A program made the position numbers and the translations under genes. Below, in pieces: positions 1 to 8,743 of a stretch of 64,000 nt of DNA. The notes under the pieces were generated by a model. The model was not told where the DNA came from. It did not search any database and saw nothing but the letters and a program-made list of their open reading frames with translations. Origin of the DNA: Roseomonas indoligenes (lineage in GTDB: Bacteria > Pseudomonadota > Alphaproteobacteria > Acetobacterales > Acetobacteraceae). Within the stretch, counting starts at the first letter, position 1, and the number at the start of each line of letters is the position of its first letter. The DNA is taken from NCBI RefSeq assembly GCF_017813365.1, contig NZ_JAGIZA010000016.1:58418-122417 (forward strand). Direction: 5' to 3'.

Positions 1-859
1 CGAGGCGCGCGATGTCCTCGCGCCGGGCGAAGGCGTCGCCCTCGCTCATCGCGGCGAGTTCCGGCACCTCCAGCGCCTGCCCGATGACGCCGGGCGGGGA
101 CATGGACAGCGCGAGGTGACCGTCCTTCGTGGCGTAGATGCCGTAGGGCCCGCCGCTGAACCAGGAGGCGATGCCGCCCGGCCCGCGCGGGGAGGCCGCG
201 CGCGCGCCGTTCACCCAGGCCGTCAGCGCCTCCGTCTGCAGGTCCAGCGCGGCCTGGAAGAGGTTCACCTCCACCAGCCGCCCCTTCCCCGTCCGCTCCC
301 GCGCGAAAAGGGCTGCCAGGATCGCCATGGCGTAGATCATCGCCGCGTGCTGATCGACCACCACCGCGCCCACCGGCGTCGGCGGCCCGTCCGCACGCCC
401 GGTGCGGGCGGCGAGGCCGGAGAGAGCCTGGAGCAGCAGGTCCTGCCCCGGCCGGTCCTTGTAGGGGCCGGAGGAGCCGTAGCCATAGGCGGCGGCGTAG
501 ATCAGGCGCGGGTTGGTCTCGCGCAGCGTCTCGTAGCCGAGGCCGAGCTTCTCCATCGTGCCGGGGCGGAAGTTCTCCATCACCACGTCGGCCCCCTGCA
601 GCAGCCGCGCGACGACCTCGCGCCCGCCCGGGCTCTTCAGGTCCACGGCGAGGCTGCGCTTGTTGCGACCGGTGGAGAGGAAGTTGACGCTCTGCCCGCC
701 CACGAAGTGGTTCGCCACCGCCCAGTTGCGGTGAAACGCCCCCTCCGGCGGCTCCAGCGCGATCACGTCCGCGCCGAGATCCGCCAGGATCTGCGCGCCC
801 AGCGGCCCCGCAAGGAAGTGGTTGAAGCTGACGACCCTGATGCCGGCGAGAAGATCCAT
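1..859 (-). CDS. CaiB/BaiF family CoA-transferase, C-terminus cut by window edge
   Basis: Reading the complement from the ATG at 859 gives an open frame to base 1 that begins MDLLAGIRVVSFNHFLAGPL and holds the family III CoA-transferase hallmarks: the LADLGADVIALEPP nucleotide-fold segment (about residues 25-38), a MENFRPGTMEKLGLGY block (about 94-109) and the RPGQDLLLQA block with the expected catalytic aspartate at about residue 140. These enzymes move CoA between acyl-CoA and a free carboxylic acid in the cytosol. About 286 residues are present where the family usually has 380-410, so roughly 100 are missing beyond the left edge. Substrate cannot be told from sequence. Confidence 0.9.
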   Translation of the reverse strand, partial: MDLLAGIRVVSFNHFLAGPLGAQILADLGADVIALEPPEGAFHRNWAVANHFVGGQSVNFLSTGRNKRSLAVDLKSPGGREVVARLLQGADVVMENFRPGTMEKLGLGYETLRETNPRLIYAAAYGYGSSGPYKDRPGQDLLLQALSGLAARTGRADGPPTPVGAVVVDQHAAMIYAMAILAALFARERTGKGRLVEVNLFQAALDLQTEALTAWVNGARAASPRGPGGIASWFSGGPYGIYATKDGHLALSMSPPGVIGQALEVPELAAMSEGDAFARREDIARL

Positions 860-1023
860 CCGACGCCCAACCCCTGGAAAAGACCCGACTGGCGGGACGG
901 GCGGCAGGATGGCGGGGCGCGGCCCGGCGCCCAAGGGGCCGGGCCATTCGAAAACGGGGCGGGGCTATAGGCGGAGGCAATGCTCCCTTGGGTTCCGGGC
1001 GAGGGCGAAGTGCTCGCCCCGAG

Positions 1024-1047
1024 CCGGGGTGCCAGCGGTCACCCCGG
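1024..1047 (-). terminator. Hairpin downstream of the DUF3606 gene
   Basis: CCGGGGTG at 1024-1031 and CACCCCGG at 1040-1047 form a perfect 8-bp stem around an 8-nt loop. It lies just past the 3' end of the DUF3606 gene on the minus strand and upstream of the CoA-transferase. There is no T-run, so termination is only a possibility. Confidence 0.35.
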
Positions 1048-1082
1048 CCACCGCGGTCGGACCGCGGGAACCGGAAGCGGCC

Positions 1083-1310
1083 TCAGCCCGTCCTGTCGGC
1101 GCCGGCCGCGTAAGGCCGGTCCAGGGCGCCGGGCATGGGCTGGCAGAGGACCAGGGCCACGTCCCGCGCCAGCGGGCCGGCCCGGTGCACGGCGATGGCG
1201 AGGTCGAGCTCCGTGATCCCGAAGCTCCTCGCCCAGTGCTGGACGCAGTAGGGATCGCCCAGGTCGATGTGATCGCGATCCGCGGGCTTGCCTCGGCGGG
1301 CCTCGCTCAT
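1083..1310 (-). CDS. DUF3606 domain small protein (75 aa)
   Basis: The frame has a longer in-frame extension, but the ATG at 1310 is preceded by GGGGAGGAG at a good ribosome-binding distance and starts exactly where the conserved domain begins. The protein MSEARRGKPADRDHIDLGDP... contains the DUF3606 pattern: an Asp/Arg/Ile opening, a YCVQHWARSFGIT helix-turn-like segment (about residues 24-36) and a following ELDLAIAVHRAG helix. Members are small proteins of unknown biochemical role, common in alphaproteobacteria. It sits alone on the minus strand, divergent from the small gene at 1474. Confidence 0.75.
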   Translation of the reverse strand: MSEARRGKPADRDHIDLGDPYCVQHWARSFGITELDLAIAVHRAGPLARDVALVLCQPMPGALDRPYAAGADRTG

Positions 1311-1473
1311 GGCCGTTCTCCTCCCCATGCCCGAAATTACGGTCAGGCGCCGTGGCGCTGCCTTGTCCGGCGTTATTCCCACGGATCGCATTTGCGTGAG
1401 GTCTTTCTCACGGCGTTGTGCCACCCTGCCAACCTGTCCAGATCATTACGACTAATAAAGAAGTCACGCCCGC

Positions 1474-1836
1474 ATGAGTCCGAGAATGTCAGTCCATGAG
1501 CCGAGCCGCCTGATTCTCGATGCGGAGGATCGAATCCTGCGGCAGAGAGACATCATCACCCGCTTGGAACGGCAGGGCAGCGACCTGGTGCCCACCGCGC
1601 AGGACCTCCTGCGCTGCATGCTGGAGACGCAGCGCGTCTTCGCCGAAATGCGCGGCCGTGAGGCTCCTGCCGGGATGGTGCCGGCCGTTTCCGGTGCAGG
1701 CCAGTCAATCGATGCGGAGGCGCTCCGCCAGGACCTCGTCAGGCTGGCGGCCCATGCAGCCTCTCAGGATATGCGGCTAGCGCAAGAATTTTTCACGATG
1801 GTGCAGCAGCGCCTGCTGGCGCGCCTGTCCGGTTGA
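1474..1836 (+). CDS. Hypothetical helical protein (120 aa)
   Basis: A 120-residue, mostly helical protein with no signal peptide. The segment RILRQRDIITRLERQGSD (about residues 18-35) followed by a LLRCMLETQRVFAEM helix resembles short uncharacterised alphaproteobacterial proteins that carry an 'RQREIIARLE' motif. It contains two amphipathic helical stretches separated by a Gly/Pro linker. The start could also be the ATG at 1489. It lies between the divergent DUF3606 gene and the Crp/Fnr regulator. No function can be assigned. Confidence 0.6.
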   Translation: MSPRMSVHEPSRLILDAEDRILRQRDIITRLERQGSDLVPTAQDLLRCMLETQRVFAEMRGREAPAGMVPAVSGAGQSIDAEALRQDLVRLAAHAASQDMRLAQEFFTMVQQRLLARLSG

Positions 1837-1898
1837 GACGCGAAATCGTTGCACACGCGTTGGTGTCACACACAGCTTAGCCGGGTGGCCTGCAAAAC

Positions 1899-2726
1899 GT
1901 GCGAGAACGTGTCGGAGAGCTACACGCGAGCTTCCTGGAGTTAGATATCTTGTCCATAGCCCCGCAGATCCGGTCCTTCTCCCACGGTGACCTTCTCGCC
2001 CGCCGGCTGGGTGGGCTCATGCCCCTCGGGCCGCTCGACATGCTCCTGCTGGACGGGCTGGGCAGACATGTCCGATCCTCCCCCGCCGGCGAGGAGATCG
2101 GCGAGCACGGCGCCCCGCTGCGGGCCCGCCTGATCCGCAGCGGCTGGGCCGGTGCGGTGCGGACGCTGGAGGATGGCCGCCGCCAGATCTTCCGCCTGCT
2201 GCTGCCGGGCGATTGCATCGGGACCAGCACCACGCCCTCGGCCCTGGCCGTCTCCACCACCCTCGCCCTCACGCCGGTCGAGACGGTGGAGCTGGAGCCG
2301 GTGATGACCGCCCTGCGGGAGGATCCGGACCGCCACGCCGCCCTGGCCACCGCCTTCGCGCTCGGGACGGCCCAGGCGGAGGCGGGGCTGCTGGACCACC
2401 TCATGCGGCTGGGGCGCCAGACGGCGCTGGAGCGGACCGCCCACCTCCTGCTGGAGCTGCGGGACCGGCTGGCGGCCGTGGGCATGACGGGCCGCACCAG
2501 CTTCCCCCTGCCGCTGACGCAGGAGATCCTGGCCGATACGCTGGGCCTCAGCACCGTCCACATGAACCGCACCCTGCAGGAGCTGCGGCGCCTGCGCCTC
2601 CTCCGGCTGGACAAGGGGCAGGCGGAGCTGCTGGACCCGACCCGCCTCGCCGATCTCGGGAACTACGCCCCGCCCCGGGTCTCCACCCTCTGCCCGCCCG
2701 AGCTGACCGGCCGCATCTGGGCATGA
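1899..2726 (+). CDS. Crp/Fnr family transcriptional regulator
   Basis: The product has an N-terminal cyclic-nucleotide-binding-like beta roll (about residues 25-135, including the GRRQIFRLLLPGDCIG segment typical of the family), a long dimerisation helix, and a C-terminal winged helix (about 205-250) with LTQEILADTLGLSTVHMNRTL, where the recognition helix falls. There is no cysteine set for an FNR iron-sulfur cluster. The annotated start is a GTG at 1899. A TTG at 1950 preceded by CTGGAG is a credible alternative. The stop overlaps the CheB start (ATGA), so the two genes are co-translated. It is a likely regulator of this signalling operon. Confidence 0.85.
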   Translation: MRERVGELHASFLELDILSIAPQIRSFSHGDLLARRLGGLMPLGPLDMLLLDGLGRHVRSSPAGEEIGEHGAPLRARLIRSGWAGAVRTLEDGRRQIFRLLLPGDCIGTSTTPSALAVSTTLALTPVETVELEPVMTALREDPDRHAALATAFALGTAQAEAGLLDHLMRLGRQTALERTAHLLLELRDRLAAVGMTGRTSFPLPLTQEILADTLGLSTVHMNRTLQELRRLRLLRLDKGQAELLDPTRLADLGNYAPPRVSTLCPPELTGRIWA

Positions 2727-3742
2727 CGGCCGCACAGCGGGATGTCGTCGCTATCGGGGGATCCCTCGGCAGCGGCGCCGTCCTGAGGCGCCTGTTGATC
2801 GAACTGCCGGCCGACTTCCCCGCCGCGATCCTCATCACCACCCACATGCCGAGCAACGGCCCCGTCCACCTGGCGGAGACGCTGGCGCTGCGCAGCCGCA
2901 TCCCGGTCCGCCAGGCCGTGGACGGGCAGCCCATCGAGCCCGGGCAGGTGATCGTGGCCGCGCCGAACCGCCACCTGCTGGCGGTGGACGGCGCCGTGGT
3001 GCTGGGCACGGGCCCGCGGGAGAACATGACCCGCCCGGCCATCGACCCGCTGTTCCGCTCCGTCGCCCTCACCTACGGGCCGCGTGCCGTGGGGCTGGTG
3101 CTGAGCGGGCTGTTGAACGACGGCGCCTCCGGGCTCTACGCCATCAAGGCCATGGGCGGCACCGCCATGGCACAGCACCCGCTGGACGCGGAGGCCGGCG
3201 ACATGCCGCGCGCGGCGCTGGAGGCTGTGGAGGCGGACGCGGTGGGCCGCGCGGAGGAGCTGGCGGGGATGCTGGCGTCGATCGCCGGCACGCCGGCCGG
3301 GCCGTCCCTGCCGCCCGCCCCCGAGCTGGAGCTGGAGGTGGCGATCGCCATCGGGCGCCGGCTGGGGTCCGATCAGCTCCGCAGCCTGGCCGATCCCGCC
3401 CCCCTCACCTGCCCGCACTGCCACGGCGTCCTCTCCGAGGTGAAGGGCGGCGGGCCGCTGCGCTACCGCTGCCAGATCGGCCACGCCTTCACGGCCGAGG
3501 CCATCGTCGCCTCCCAGGAGGCGGGGGTGGGCGACGCGCTGCGGATCGCCATGCGGGTGATGGAGGAGCGGGTGGAGCTGGTGGCCCGCATGGCGAAGGA
3601 CGCGCGGGAGACCGGGCGCCGGGCCGTGGCCGAGCTCTACGAGGCGCGGGCCGCCGAGTATGCGGGCTACGCCGCCACCCTCCGCCGCGCCGTGACGATG
3701 GACCTGCGGATGGCCCGGCCCGCCGAGGATCTGGAGACCTAG
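2723..3742 (+). CDS. CheB-type protein-glutamate methylesterase (no receiver domain)
   Basis: A 339-residue protein starting at the ATG that overlaps the previous stop. The catalytic triad of CheB esterases is visible: Ser14 in AIGGSLGSG, His41 in ITTHMPS and Asp133 in SGLLNDGASGL. It has no N-terminal receiver domain. The C-terminal part (about residues 215-250) has a CPHCHG ... YRCQIGHAF four-ligand knuckle often seen in stand-alone CheB proteins, then a helical tail. It should hydrolyse methyl-glutamate esters on a partner protein. The partner is unclear because no chemoreceptor gene is in the window. The next gene carries the matching CheR domain. Confidence 0.9.
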   Translation: MTAAQRDVVAIGGSLGSGAVLRRLLIELPADFPAAILITTHMPSNGPVHLAETLALRSRIPVRQAVDGQPIEPGQVIVAAPNRHLLAVDGAVVLGTGPRENMTRPAIDPLFRSVALTYGPRAVGLVLSGLLNDGASGLYAIKAMGGTAMAQHPLDAEAGDMPRAALEAVEADAVGRAEELAGMLASIAGTPAGPSLPPAPELELEVAIAIGRRLGSDQLRSLADPAPLTCPHCHGVLSEVKGGGPLRYRCQIGHAFTAEAIVASQEAGVGDALRIAMRVMEERVELVARMAKDARETGRRAVAELYEARAAEYAGYAATLRRAVTMDLRMARPAEDLET

Positions 3743-3782
3743 GAGCCGGGGACATAGAGCCGGGCCGCGGGAGCGGATATAG

Positions 3783-6700
3783 GTGGCGGACAGACAGGGC
3801 CCGAAAGGGCAGGGTGAGACTTTGAGAGATCAAGACGCCGGGGCAGACACGCCCGACGGGGCCGCGCCGGTGGCGGTGGTCGGGCTGGGGGTCTCCGCGG
3901 CGACCTTCCAGGCCCTGGTGCGCCTGTTCTCCATCATGCCACGGGAGAGTGGCGCGGCCTTTGTCATCGTCTCGGAATCGCGGGAGGCGATCGACACGGC
4001 CGCCCTGATCCGCGCGCTGAACGAGAACGGCGGCCCGGCGGCCGGGCTGGCGGCGGACGGAGACCGCCTGGTGGCGGACCGGATCCTCGTGGCGCCGGTC
4101 GGGACGATGACGACGCTGGAGGACGGCCGCCTGCGGATCGCCCCCGCCGAGGAGCGGCCCGGGCATCGCGGCACGGTGGACAGCTTCCTCATCTCCCTCG
4201 CCGAGGCGGAGCGGGAGGCGGCGGTGACGATCCTGCTGGAGAGCATGCCGGCGGCAGGCAGCATCGGCGTGGCCCGGCTGAAGGCCTGCGGCGGCCTGAT
4301 CCTCGCGGAAGGGGAGGAGACGGAGGGTCCGGCCCTGGAGCTGCAGGGCGCGGCGGCGATGGCCGACCTGCACCTGCCGCTGGCCGAGATCCCGCGCCGC
4401 CTCCTCGCTCTCGTTGCCCACCTGCGCGAGGTGGACGGCCCGCGAGAGGCGCGGGCGGTGCTGCAGGACGGGGAGAGCTACCTGCCCGCCATCGCCACCA
4501 TCCTGCGCAACCGCACGGGCCACGACTTCCACGGCTACAAGGCCAATACCTTCCTGCGCCGGATCCAGCGCCGGATGCATGTGCTGCGGATCGAGGCGCT
4601 GGACGACTACGTGGCGCGGCTGCGCGGCAGTGAGGAGGAGGCGCAGAACCTCTTCGAGGACCTGCTGATCGGCGTCACCCAGTTCTTCCGCGACCCCGCC
4701 GAGTTCACGGTGCTGGAGGAGCGGATCATCCCCGCCATGCTGGAGGGCAGGGGCGGGGCGGACACGGTCCGCGTCTGGGTGCTGGGCTGCGCGACGGGGG
4801 AGGAGGCCTATTCCCTCGCCATGCTGCTGCGCGAGGCGATGGCCGGGATGGACGCGCCGCCGCATGTGCAGATCTTCGCCACCGACATCGACGCGCGGGC
4901 CCTGACGGTGGCGCGCACCGGGCGCTACCCGCAGGCGATCGAGAAGGACGTGCCGCCGGAGCGCCTGGCCCGCTGGTTCGTGAAGGAGGGCGGCACCTAC
5001 GCCATCCACAAGGACCTGCGGGAGATGTGCATCTTCTCCGCGCACAACGTCATCAAGGACGCGCCCTTCTCCCGCACCGACCTGATCTCCTGCCGGAACC
5101 TGCTGATCTATCTCAACTCGGAGCTGCAGGAGCGCGTCATCCCGCTGTTCCACTTCTCCCTGCGGCCGGGCGGCTACCTGTTCCTCGGCCCGTCCGAGAA
5201 CGTGACGCGGCACGGCAAGCTCTTCCAGCCGGTGGACCGCAAGCACCGGATCTTCTGCCGACAGGAGACGGCGACGCGGGTCCTGCCGGAATTCCCGCTG
5301 ACCGCGCGCGCCGAGACCCGCCGCGCGGAGATGGGCCAGCCGGCCCGTCCGCTCGCCGGCTCCAGCCTCGGCCGCCGGGCCGAGCGCGTGGTGGAGCGCC
5401 ACGCGCCGGCCTATGTCGTCGTCGATCCCGATTACCAGGTGCTGAACTTCTCCGGCCGCACGGGCCCCTTCCTGGACCCGAGCAGCGGCGTGGCGAACCT
5501 GAACCTGCTGAACCTCGTGAACCGCGACCTGCGCCTGGACCTGCGGGCGGCGCTGATGCGCGCGGCGGCCGAGCGCCGGGCGGTCCGCATCGCCTCCATC
5601 CGCATGGGGCTGGAGGACGAGGCCCGCCGGGTCGGCATGACGGTCGAGCCGCTGGCGGACAACCCGCAGGATCCCCTCCACTTCGTCGTCCTCTTTCACG
5701 ACCACGGGCTGGATGGCGGGGAATCCGAGGAGGAGGTGCGGGACCCGGCGGTCCTGCGCGACGAGCACGTCCTGCGGCTGGAGGGCGAGCTGCGGGTCAC
5801 CAAGGATCGGCTGCAGGCCACGATCGAGGAGCTGGAGAGCACGAACGAGGAGCTGAAATCCTCGAACGAGGAGTACCAGTCGATCAACGAGGAGCTGCAA
5901 TCCGCCAACGAGGAGCTGGAGACCTCGAAGGAGGAGCTGCAATCCGTCAACGAGGAGCTGCAGACCGTCAACGGGGAGCTGGGGCACCGGGTGAGCGAGC
6001 TGGCGCGCGCCAACAGCGACCTGAAGAACCTGCTGGAATCCACGCAGATCGCCACCCTCTTCCTCGACAACGACATGCGGGTGAAGAGCTTCACGCCGAG
6101 CATGTCGGAGGTGTTCCACCTCATGGACGGCGACCTCGGCCGTCCGATCGCCCACCTCGCCTCCCGGGTGCCCTATCCGGAGATGGGGGACGACCTGCGG
6201 CACGTGATGCGGACCCTCTCCACCACGGAGCGGCAGATCGGGCTGCCGGAGGGACGGCGCTACCTCGTGCGCGTGCTGCCCTATCGCAGCGTGGACAACT
6301 TCATCGCCGGCGCGGTGCTCACCTTCCTCGACGTGACGGCGGCCGTGCGCGCGCAGGAGGCGCTGCGCGCGGCCGAGGCGCGCGTGCGGTTGGCCACCGC
6401 CGCCGCCCGCATCATAACCTGGGACCTCGACTCCGAGTCCGGCCGCTTCACGTATTCGGAAGGGTTCGAGGCGCTGTTCGGGGCGCCGCCGCCGGCCACC
6501 CTTCCCTCCCTGCTGGGCATCACGCATCCGGAGGACCGGGGCCACCTCGCCCTCGCCTTCGACAGGACCCTGGCGCGGGGCGAGCCGCTGGACGTGGAAG
6601 GGCGGCTCCTGGCCGGGCGGACGGAGCTGTGGATCCGCTTCAGCGGCGGCCGCTCCGGCGGGCAAGTGCTCGGCGTCTTCCAGGACGTGGACGCGCGGCG

Positions 6701-7367
6701 CCGTGCGGAGGCGCAGCGCTCCCTCCTCATGGCCGAGCTGCAGCACCGGGTGAAGAACATCATGGCCGTGGTGCGCTCGATCACCCGCCGTTCTCTGGAG
6801 AACGCGGAGAGCCTGGACGACCTGCGCCTGCACCTGGGCGGCCGCATCGACAGCCTCGCCCGCACCCAGGGCCTGCTGGCCAACCGGGGCGAGGAGGGAA
6901 TGAGCCTGGACGCGCTGGTGCGCGACGAGCTGGCCGCGGTGCTCGGCCAGGACGGGGGGCGGGTGGAGATCGAGGGGCCGCCGATCCTGCTGAAGGACAA
7001 GGCGGCCGAGACCTTCGCGCTGGGGATCCACGAGCTGGCGACGAACGCGGTGAAGTACGGCGCCCTCTCGGGCCCGGAGGGGCGGCTGAACGTGCGCTGG
7101 CATATCCGGCACACGGCCGCGGGAGATCGGCTGGCGCTGGAATGGCGGGAGGCCGGGGTGCCCGTGCTGGATGTGCGCCCCACCCGCACGGGGTTCGGCC
7201 GCGGGCTGATCGAGCGCGGCCTGCCCTACGACCTCGGCGCCGCCACCTCGCTGGAGTTCCTGCCGGGCGGCGTGCGCTGCACGGTGGAGCTGCCCATGGG
7301 ACCGCGGGTGGTCGCCCTGGACGGGGAAGAGGAGCTGGAGGAAAGCGGGGATGATGACGGAGCATGA
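3783..7367 (+). CDS. PseudoCheB-CheR-PAS-HWE histidine kinase fusion
   Basis: A 1194-residue multidomain signalling protein. In order: a CheB-like domain (about 18-215) that keeps the GVSA serine but has lost the histidine (VIVSESR replaces VQH) and aspartate (PAAGS replaces GSDGT); a CheR methyltransferase (about 230-500) with the SAM motif GCATGEEAYS near 335-344; a heptad coiled coil (about 660-742) built from repeated E-E-L-x-S-x-N units; one or two PAS domains (745-975); and an HWE/HisKA_2 kinase with the phospho-acceptor His988 in ELQHRVKNI and an HELATNAVKYGAL N-box. The annotated start is GTG. A TTG at about 3822 with AGGGTGA before it is possible. It overlaps the response regulator by 17 nt. 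Confidence 0.9.
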   Translation: MADRQGPKGQGETLRDQDAGADTPDGAAPVAVVGLGVSAATFQALVRLFSIMPRESGAAFVIVSESREAIDTAALIRALNENGGPAAGLAADGDRLVADRILVAPVGTMTTLEDGRLRIAPAEERPGHRGTVDSFLISLAEAEREAAVTILLESMPAAGSIGVARLKACGGLILAEGEETEGPALELQGAAAMADLHLPLAEIPRRLLALVAHLREVDGPREARAVLQDGESYLPAIATILRNRTGHDFHGYKANTFLRRIQRRMHVLRIEALDDYVARLRGSEEEAQNLFEDLLIGVTQFFRDPAEFTVLEERIIPAMLEGRGGADTVRVWVLGCATGEEAYSLAMLLREAMAGMDAPPHVQIFATDIDARALTVARTGRYPQAIEKDVPPERLARWFVKEGGTYAIHKDLREMCIFSAHNVIKDAPFSRTDLISCRNLLIYLNSELQERVIPLFHFSLRPGGYLFLGPSENVTRHGKLFQPVDRKHRIFCRQETATRVLPEFPLTARAETRRAEMGQPARPLAGSSLGRRAERVVERHAPAYVVVDPDYQVLNFSGRTGPFLDPSSGVANLNLLNLVNRDLRLDLRAALMRAAAERRAVRIASIRMGLEDEARRVGMTVEPLADNPQDPLHFVVLFHDHGLDGGESEEEVRDPAVLRDEHVLRLEGELRVTKDRLQATIEELESTNEELKSSNEEYQSINEELQSANEELETSKEELQSVNEELQTVNGELGHRVSELARANSDLKNLLESTQIATLFLDNDMRVKSFTPSMSEVFHLMDGDLGRPIAHLASRVPYPEMGDDLRHVMRTLSTTERQIGLPEGRRYLVRVLPYRSVDNFIAGAVLTFLDVTAAVRAQEALRAAEARVRLATAAARIITWDLDSESGRFTYSEGFEALFGAPPPATLPSLLGITHPEDRGHLALAFDRTLARGEPLDVEGRLLAGRTELWIRFSGGRSGGQVLGVFQDVDARRRAEAQRSLLMAELQHRVKNIMAVVRSITRRSLENAESLDDLRLHLGGRIDSLARTQGLLANRGEEGMSLDALVRDELAAVLGQDGGRVEIEGPPILLKDKAAETFALGIHELATNAVKYGALSGPEGRLNVRWHIRHTAAGDRLALEWREAGVPVLDVRPTRTGFGRGLIERGLPYDLGAATSLEFLPGGVRCTVELPMGPRVVALDGEEELEESGDDDGA

Positions 7368-7728
7368 GGAACAGACCACCCCGTTGGCCGGGCAGCGGGT
7401 GCTGGTGGTGGAGGACCAGTACCTGATTGCCGAGGACCTCTGCACCCTAGTGGAGCAGCTGGGCGGGACGATCATGGGCCCGGTCTCCGGCGTGGAGGCG
7501 GCGCTGGACCTCCTGCAGGCCGGCCAGCCGGACCTGGTCATGCTGGACGTGAACCTGGAGGGGGAGCGCGTCTACAAGGTCTGCACGGCCCTGCGGGAGG
7601 CGGAGATCCCCTTCGTCTTCATCACGGGCTACGACGCCTCCGTCATCCACCCGCATTTCCGCAGCGTGCCGCACCTGGAGAAGCCGATCGAGGAAGCCGC
7701 GCTGCGCGGGGCCCTCGCCCGGCTCTAG
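7351..7728 (+). CDS. Single-domain response regulator
   Basis: A 125-residue receiver domain with no output domain. The acidic pair is in VVEDQY (about 21-22), the phospho-acceptor is Asp66 in LVMLDVNL, the switch threonine is Thr92 in FITGYD and the conserved lysine is Lys111 in LEKPIEE. It overlaps the kinase gene by 17 nt, so it is almost certainly that kinase's phosphorylation target. Receivers of this kind next to HWE kinases often act as phosphate sinks or on anti-sigma pathways. No sigma/anti-sigma partner is in the window. The ATG three bases later is an equally good start. Confidence 0.9.
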   Translation: MMTEHEEQTTPLAGQRVLVVEDQYLIAEDLCTLVEQLGGTIMGPVSGVEAALDLLQAGQPDLVMLDVNLEGERVYKVCTALREAEIPFVFITGYDASVIHPHFRSVPHLEKPIEEAALRGALARL

Positions 7729-7821
7729 CGCGGGCCGGGCGCCGGCACCCTCCCCCGCCGCGCCCTTGCCGGATGGCGCGCGCCGTGCATGCCATCGCGC
7801 CCGCCAATCCCGAGGATACCG

Positions 7822-8598
7822 ATGCCCGACCCCTTCCGCGCGCGCCTTGCCAGGGGCGACAGGCTCTTCGCGCTCGCCGCCTGCGTCCTGCGCACGCCGG
7901 AGGTGGTGCTGGTGGCGCGCAGTGCCGGCTTCGACCTGCTGCTGATCGACCTGGAGCATTCGCCCATCACGATCGGCGAGGCCGGCAACCTCGCCGTCGC
8001 CGCGCGCACCGCCGGCTTCCCCGCCCTGATCCGCGTCGGCGGCCCGCACCACCCGGATCTGGCCCGTGCCCTGGACATCGGGGCGGAGGGCGTGGTGGTG
8101 CCGCATGTGGACACGCCGGAGGAGGCGGCGCGGATCGTCGATCTCTGCCGCTTCGCCCCCGCCGGCCGCCGTTCCCTGCCCGCCCCGCTGCCGGGCTTCG
8201 GCTACCGCATGCCCCCGGCGCCGCGCTTCATGGAGGAGGCGGAGGCCGAGACCGTGATCATCCCGATGATCGAGAGCCGCGCCGGGCTGGAGGCCGCCGA
8301 GGCCATCGCCGCCACCCCGGGGCTGGACGCGCTGATGGTGGGAACCAATGACCTGGCCGCGGATCTCGGGCTTCCCGGCCAGCTGGACCACCCGGAGGTG
8401 CGGGCCGCCTTTGCCCGCGTGGCCGCCGCCGCGCGGGCGAACGGGCTGCGCTTCGCGGTGATCGGCGTGCCGGAGCCGCTGCTCGGGCCACTGGGCTTCG
8501 ATCTCGGGGCGGGCCTGATCGTGGCGACGAACGACATCAACCTGCTGGTGGATGGCGGGGCGGCCCTGGCCGGGCGCTTGAGGACGATGGCGGGGTAG
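7822..8598 (+). CDS. HpcH/HpaI family aldolase
   Basis: A 258-residue class II pyruvate-type aldolase. Landmarks are the LLIDLEHSP metal/acid-base segment (about residues 40-48), an IRVGGPHHPDLARALDIGAEG strand-helix unit, the VVVPHVDTPEEA segment, TVIIPMIESR (about 140-149) and GTNDLAADLG. Family members cleave 4-hydroxy-2-oxo acids to pyruvate or glyoxylate plus an aldehyde. The ATG at 7822 is preferred to 7789 because GAGG precedes it and the family N-terminus starts here. It stands alone, with a repeat element directly behind its stop. Its substrate is unknown. Confidence 0.8.
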   Translation: MPDPFRARLARGDRLFALAACVLRTPEVVLVARSAGFDLLLIDLEHSPITIGEAGNLAVAARTAGFPALIRVGGPHHPDLARALDIGAEGVVVPHVDTPEEAARIVDLCRFAPAGRRSLPAPLPGFGYRMPPAPRFMEEAEAETVIIPMIESRAGLEAAEAIAATPGLDALMVGTNDLAADLGLPGQLDHPEVRAAFARVAAAARANGLRFAVIGVPEPLLGPLGFDLGAGLIVATNDINLLVDGGAALAGRLRTMAG

Positions 8599-8603
8599 GT
8601 CCT

Positions 8604-8673
8604 CGCGGCAGCCCGATGCAGGTCCAGGAGCCTCAGGCTCCTGGCGGGGGTCCAGGGGGCGGCACCCCCTGGG
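8604..8673 (-). repeat. Dispersed intergenic repeat, element B (solo copy)
   Basis: Seventy bases that match 43952-44021 in inverted orientation with only about three differences by eye. It contains two hairpins: CCAGGAGCC (8624-8632) / GGCTCCTGG (8636-8644), and CCAGGGGG (8652-8659) / CCCCCTGG (8665-8672). It starts six bases after the aldolase stop codon, so it may also end transcription ahead of phnC. Confidence 0.75.
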
Positions 8674-8743
8674 GCCGCATGGCGACACAAATCCTTCACC
8701 GATCCGCCACGGACGGTTCAAGCGCCCCCGCTAGTTAGCCGGC

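Noticed and set aside
5815..5990. Tandem DNA repeats that could look like a repeat array
   Set aside because: They encode the heptad coiled coil of the kinase. The periodicity is in codons, with varied bases, and there are no spacers as in a CRISPR array.
3489..7541. A 1350-codon open frame on the minus strand across the kinase gene
   Set aside because: It mirrors the kinase gene in a low-stop antisense frame caused by high GC. The product is low-complexity with no domain, while the plus frame has complete CheR and kinase motifs.
8681..8743. PhnF operator in front of phnC
   Set aside because: No inverted repeat resembling the known TGGTATAGACCA-type site was found between element B and the phnC start.
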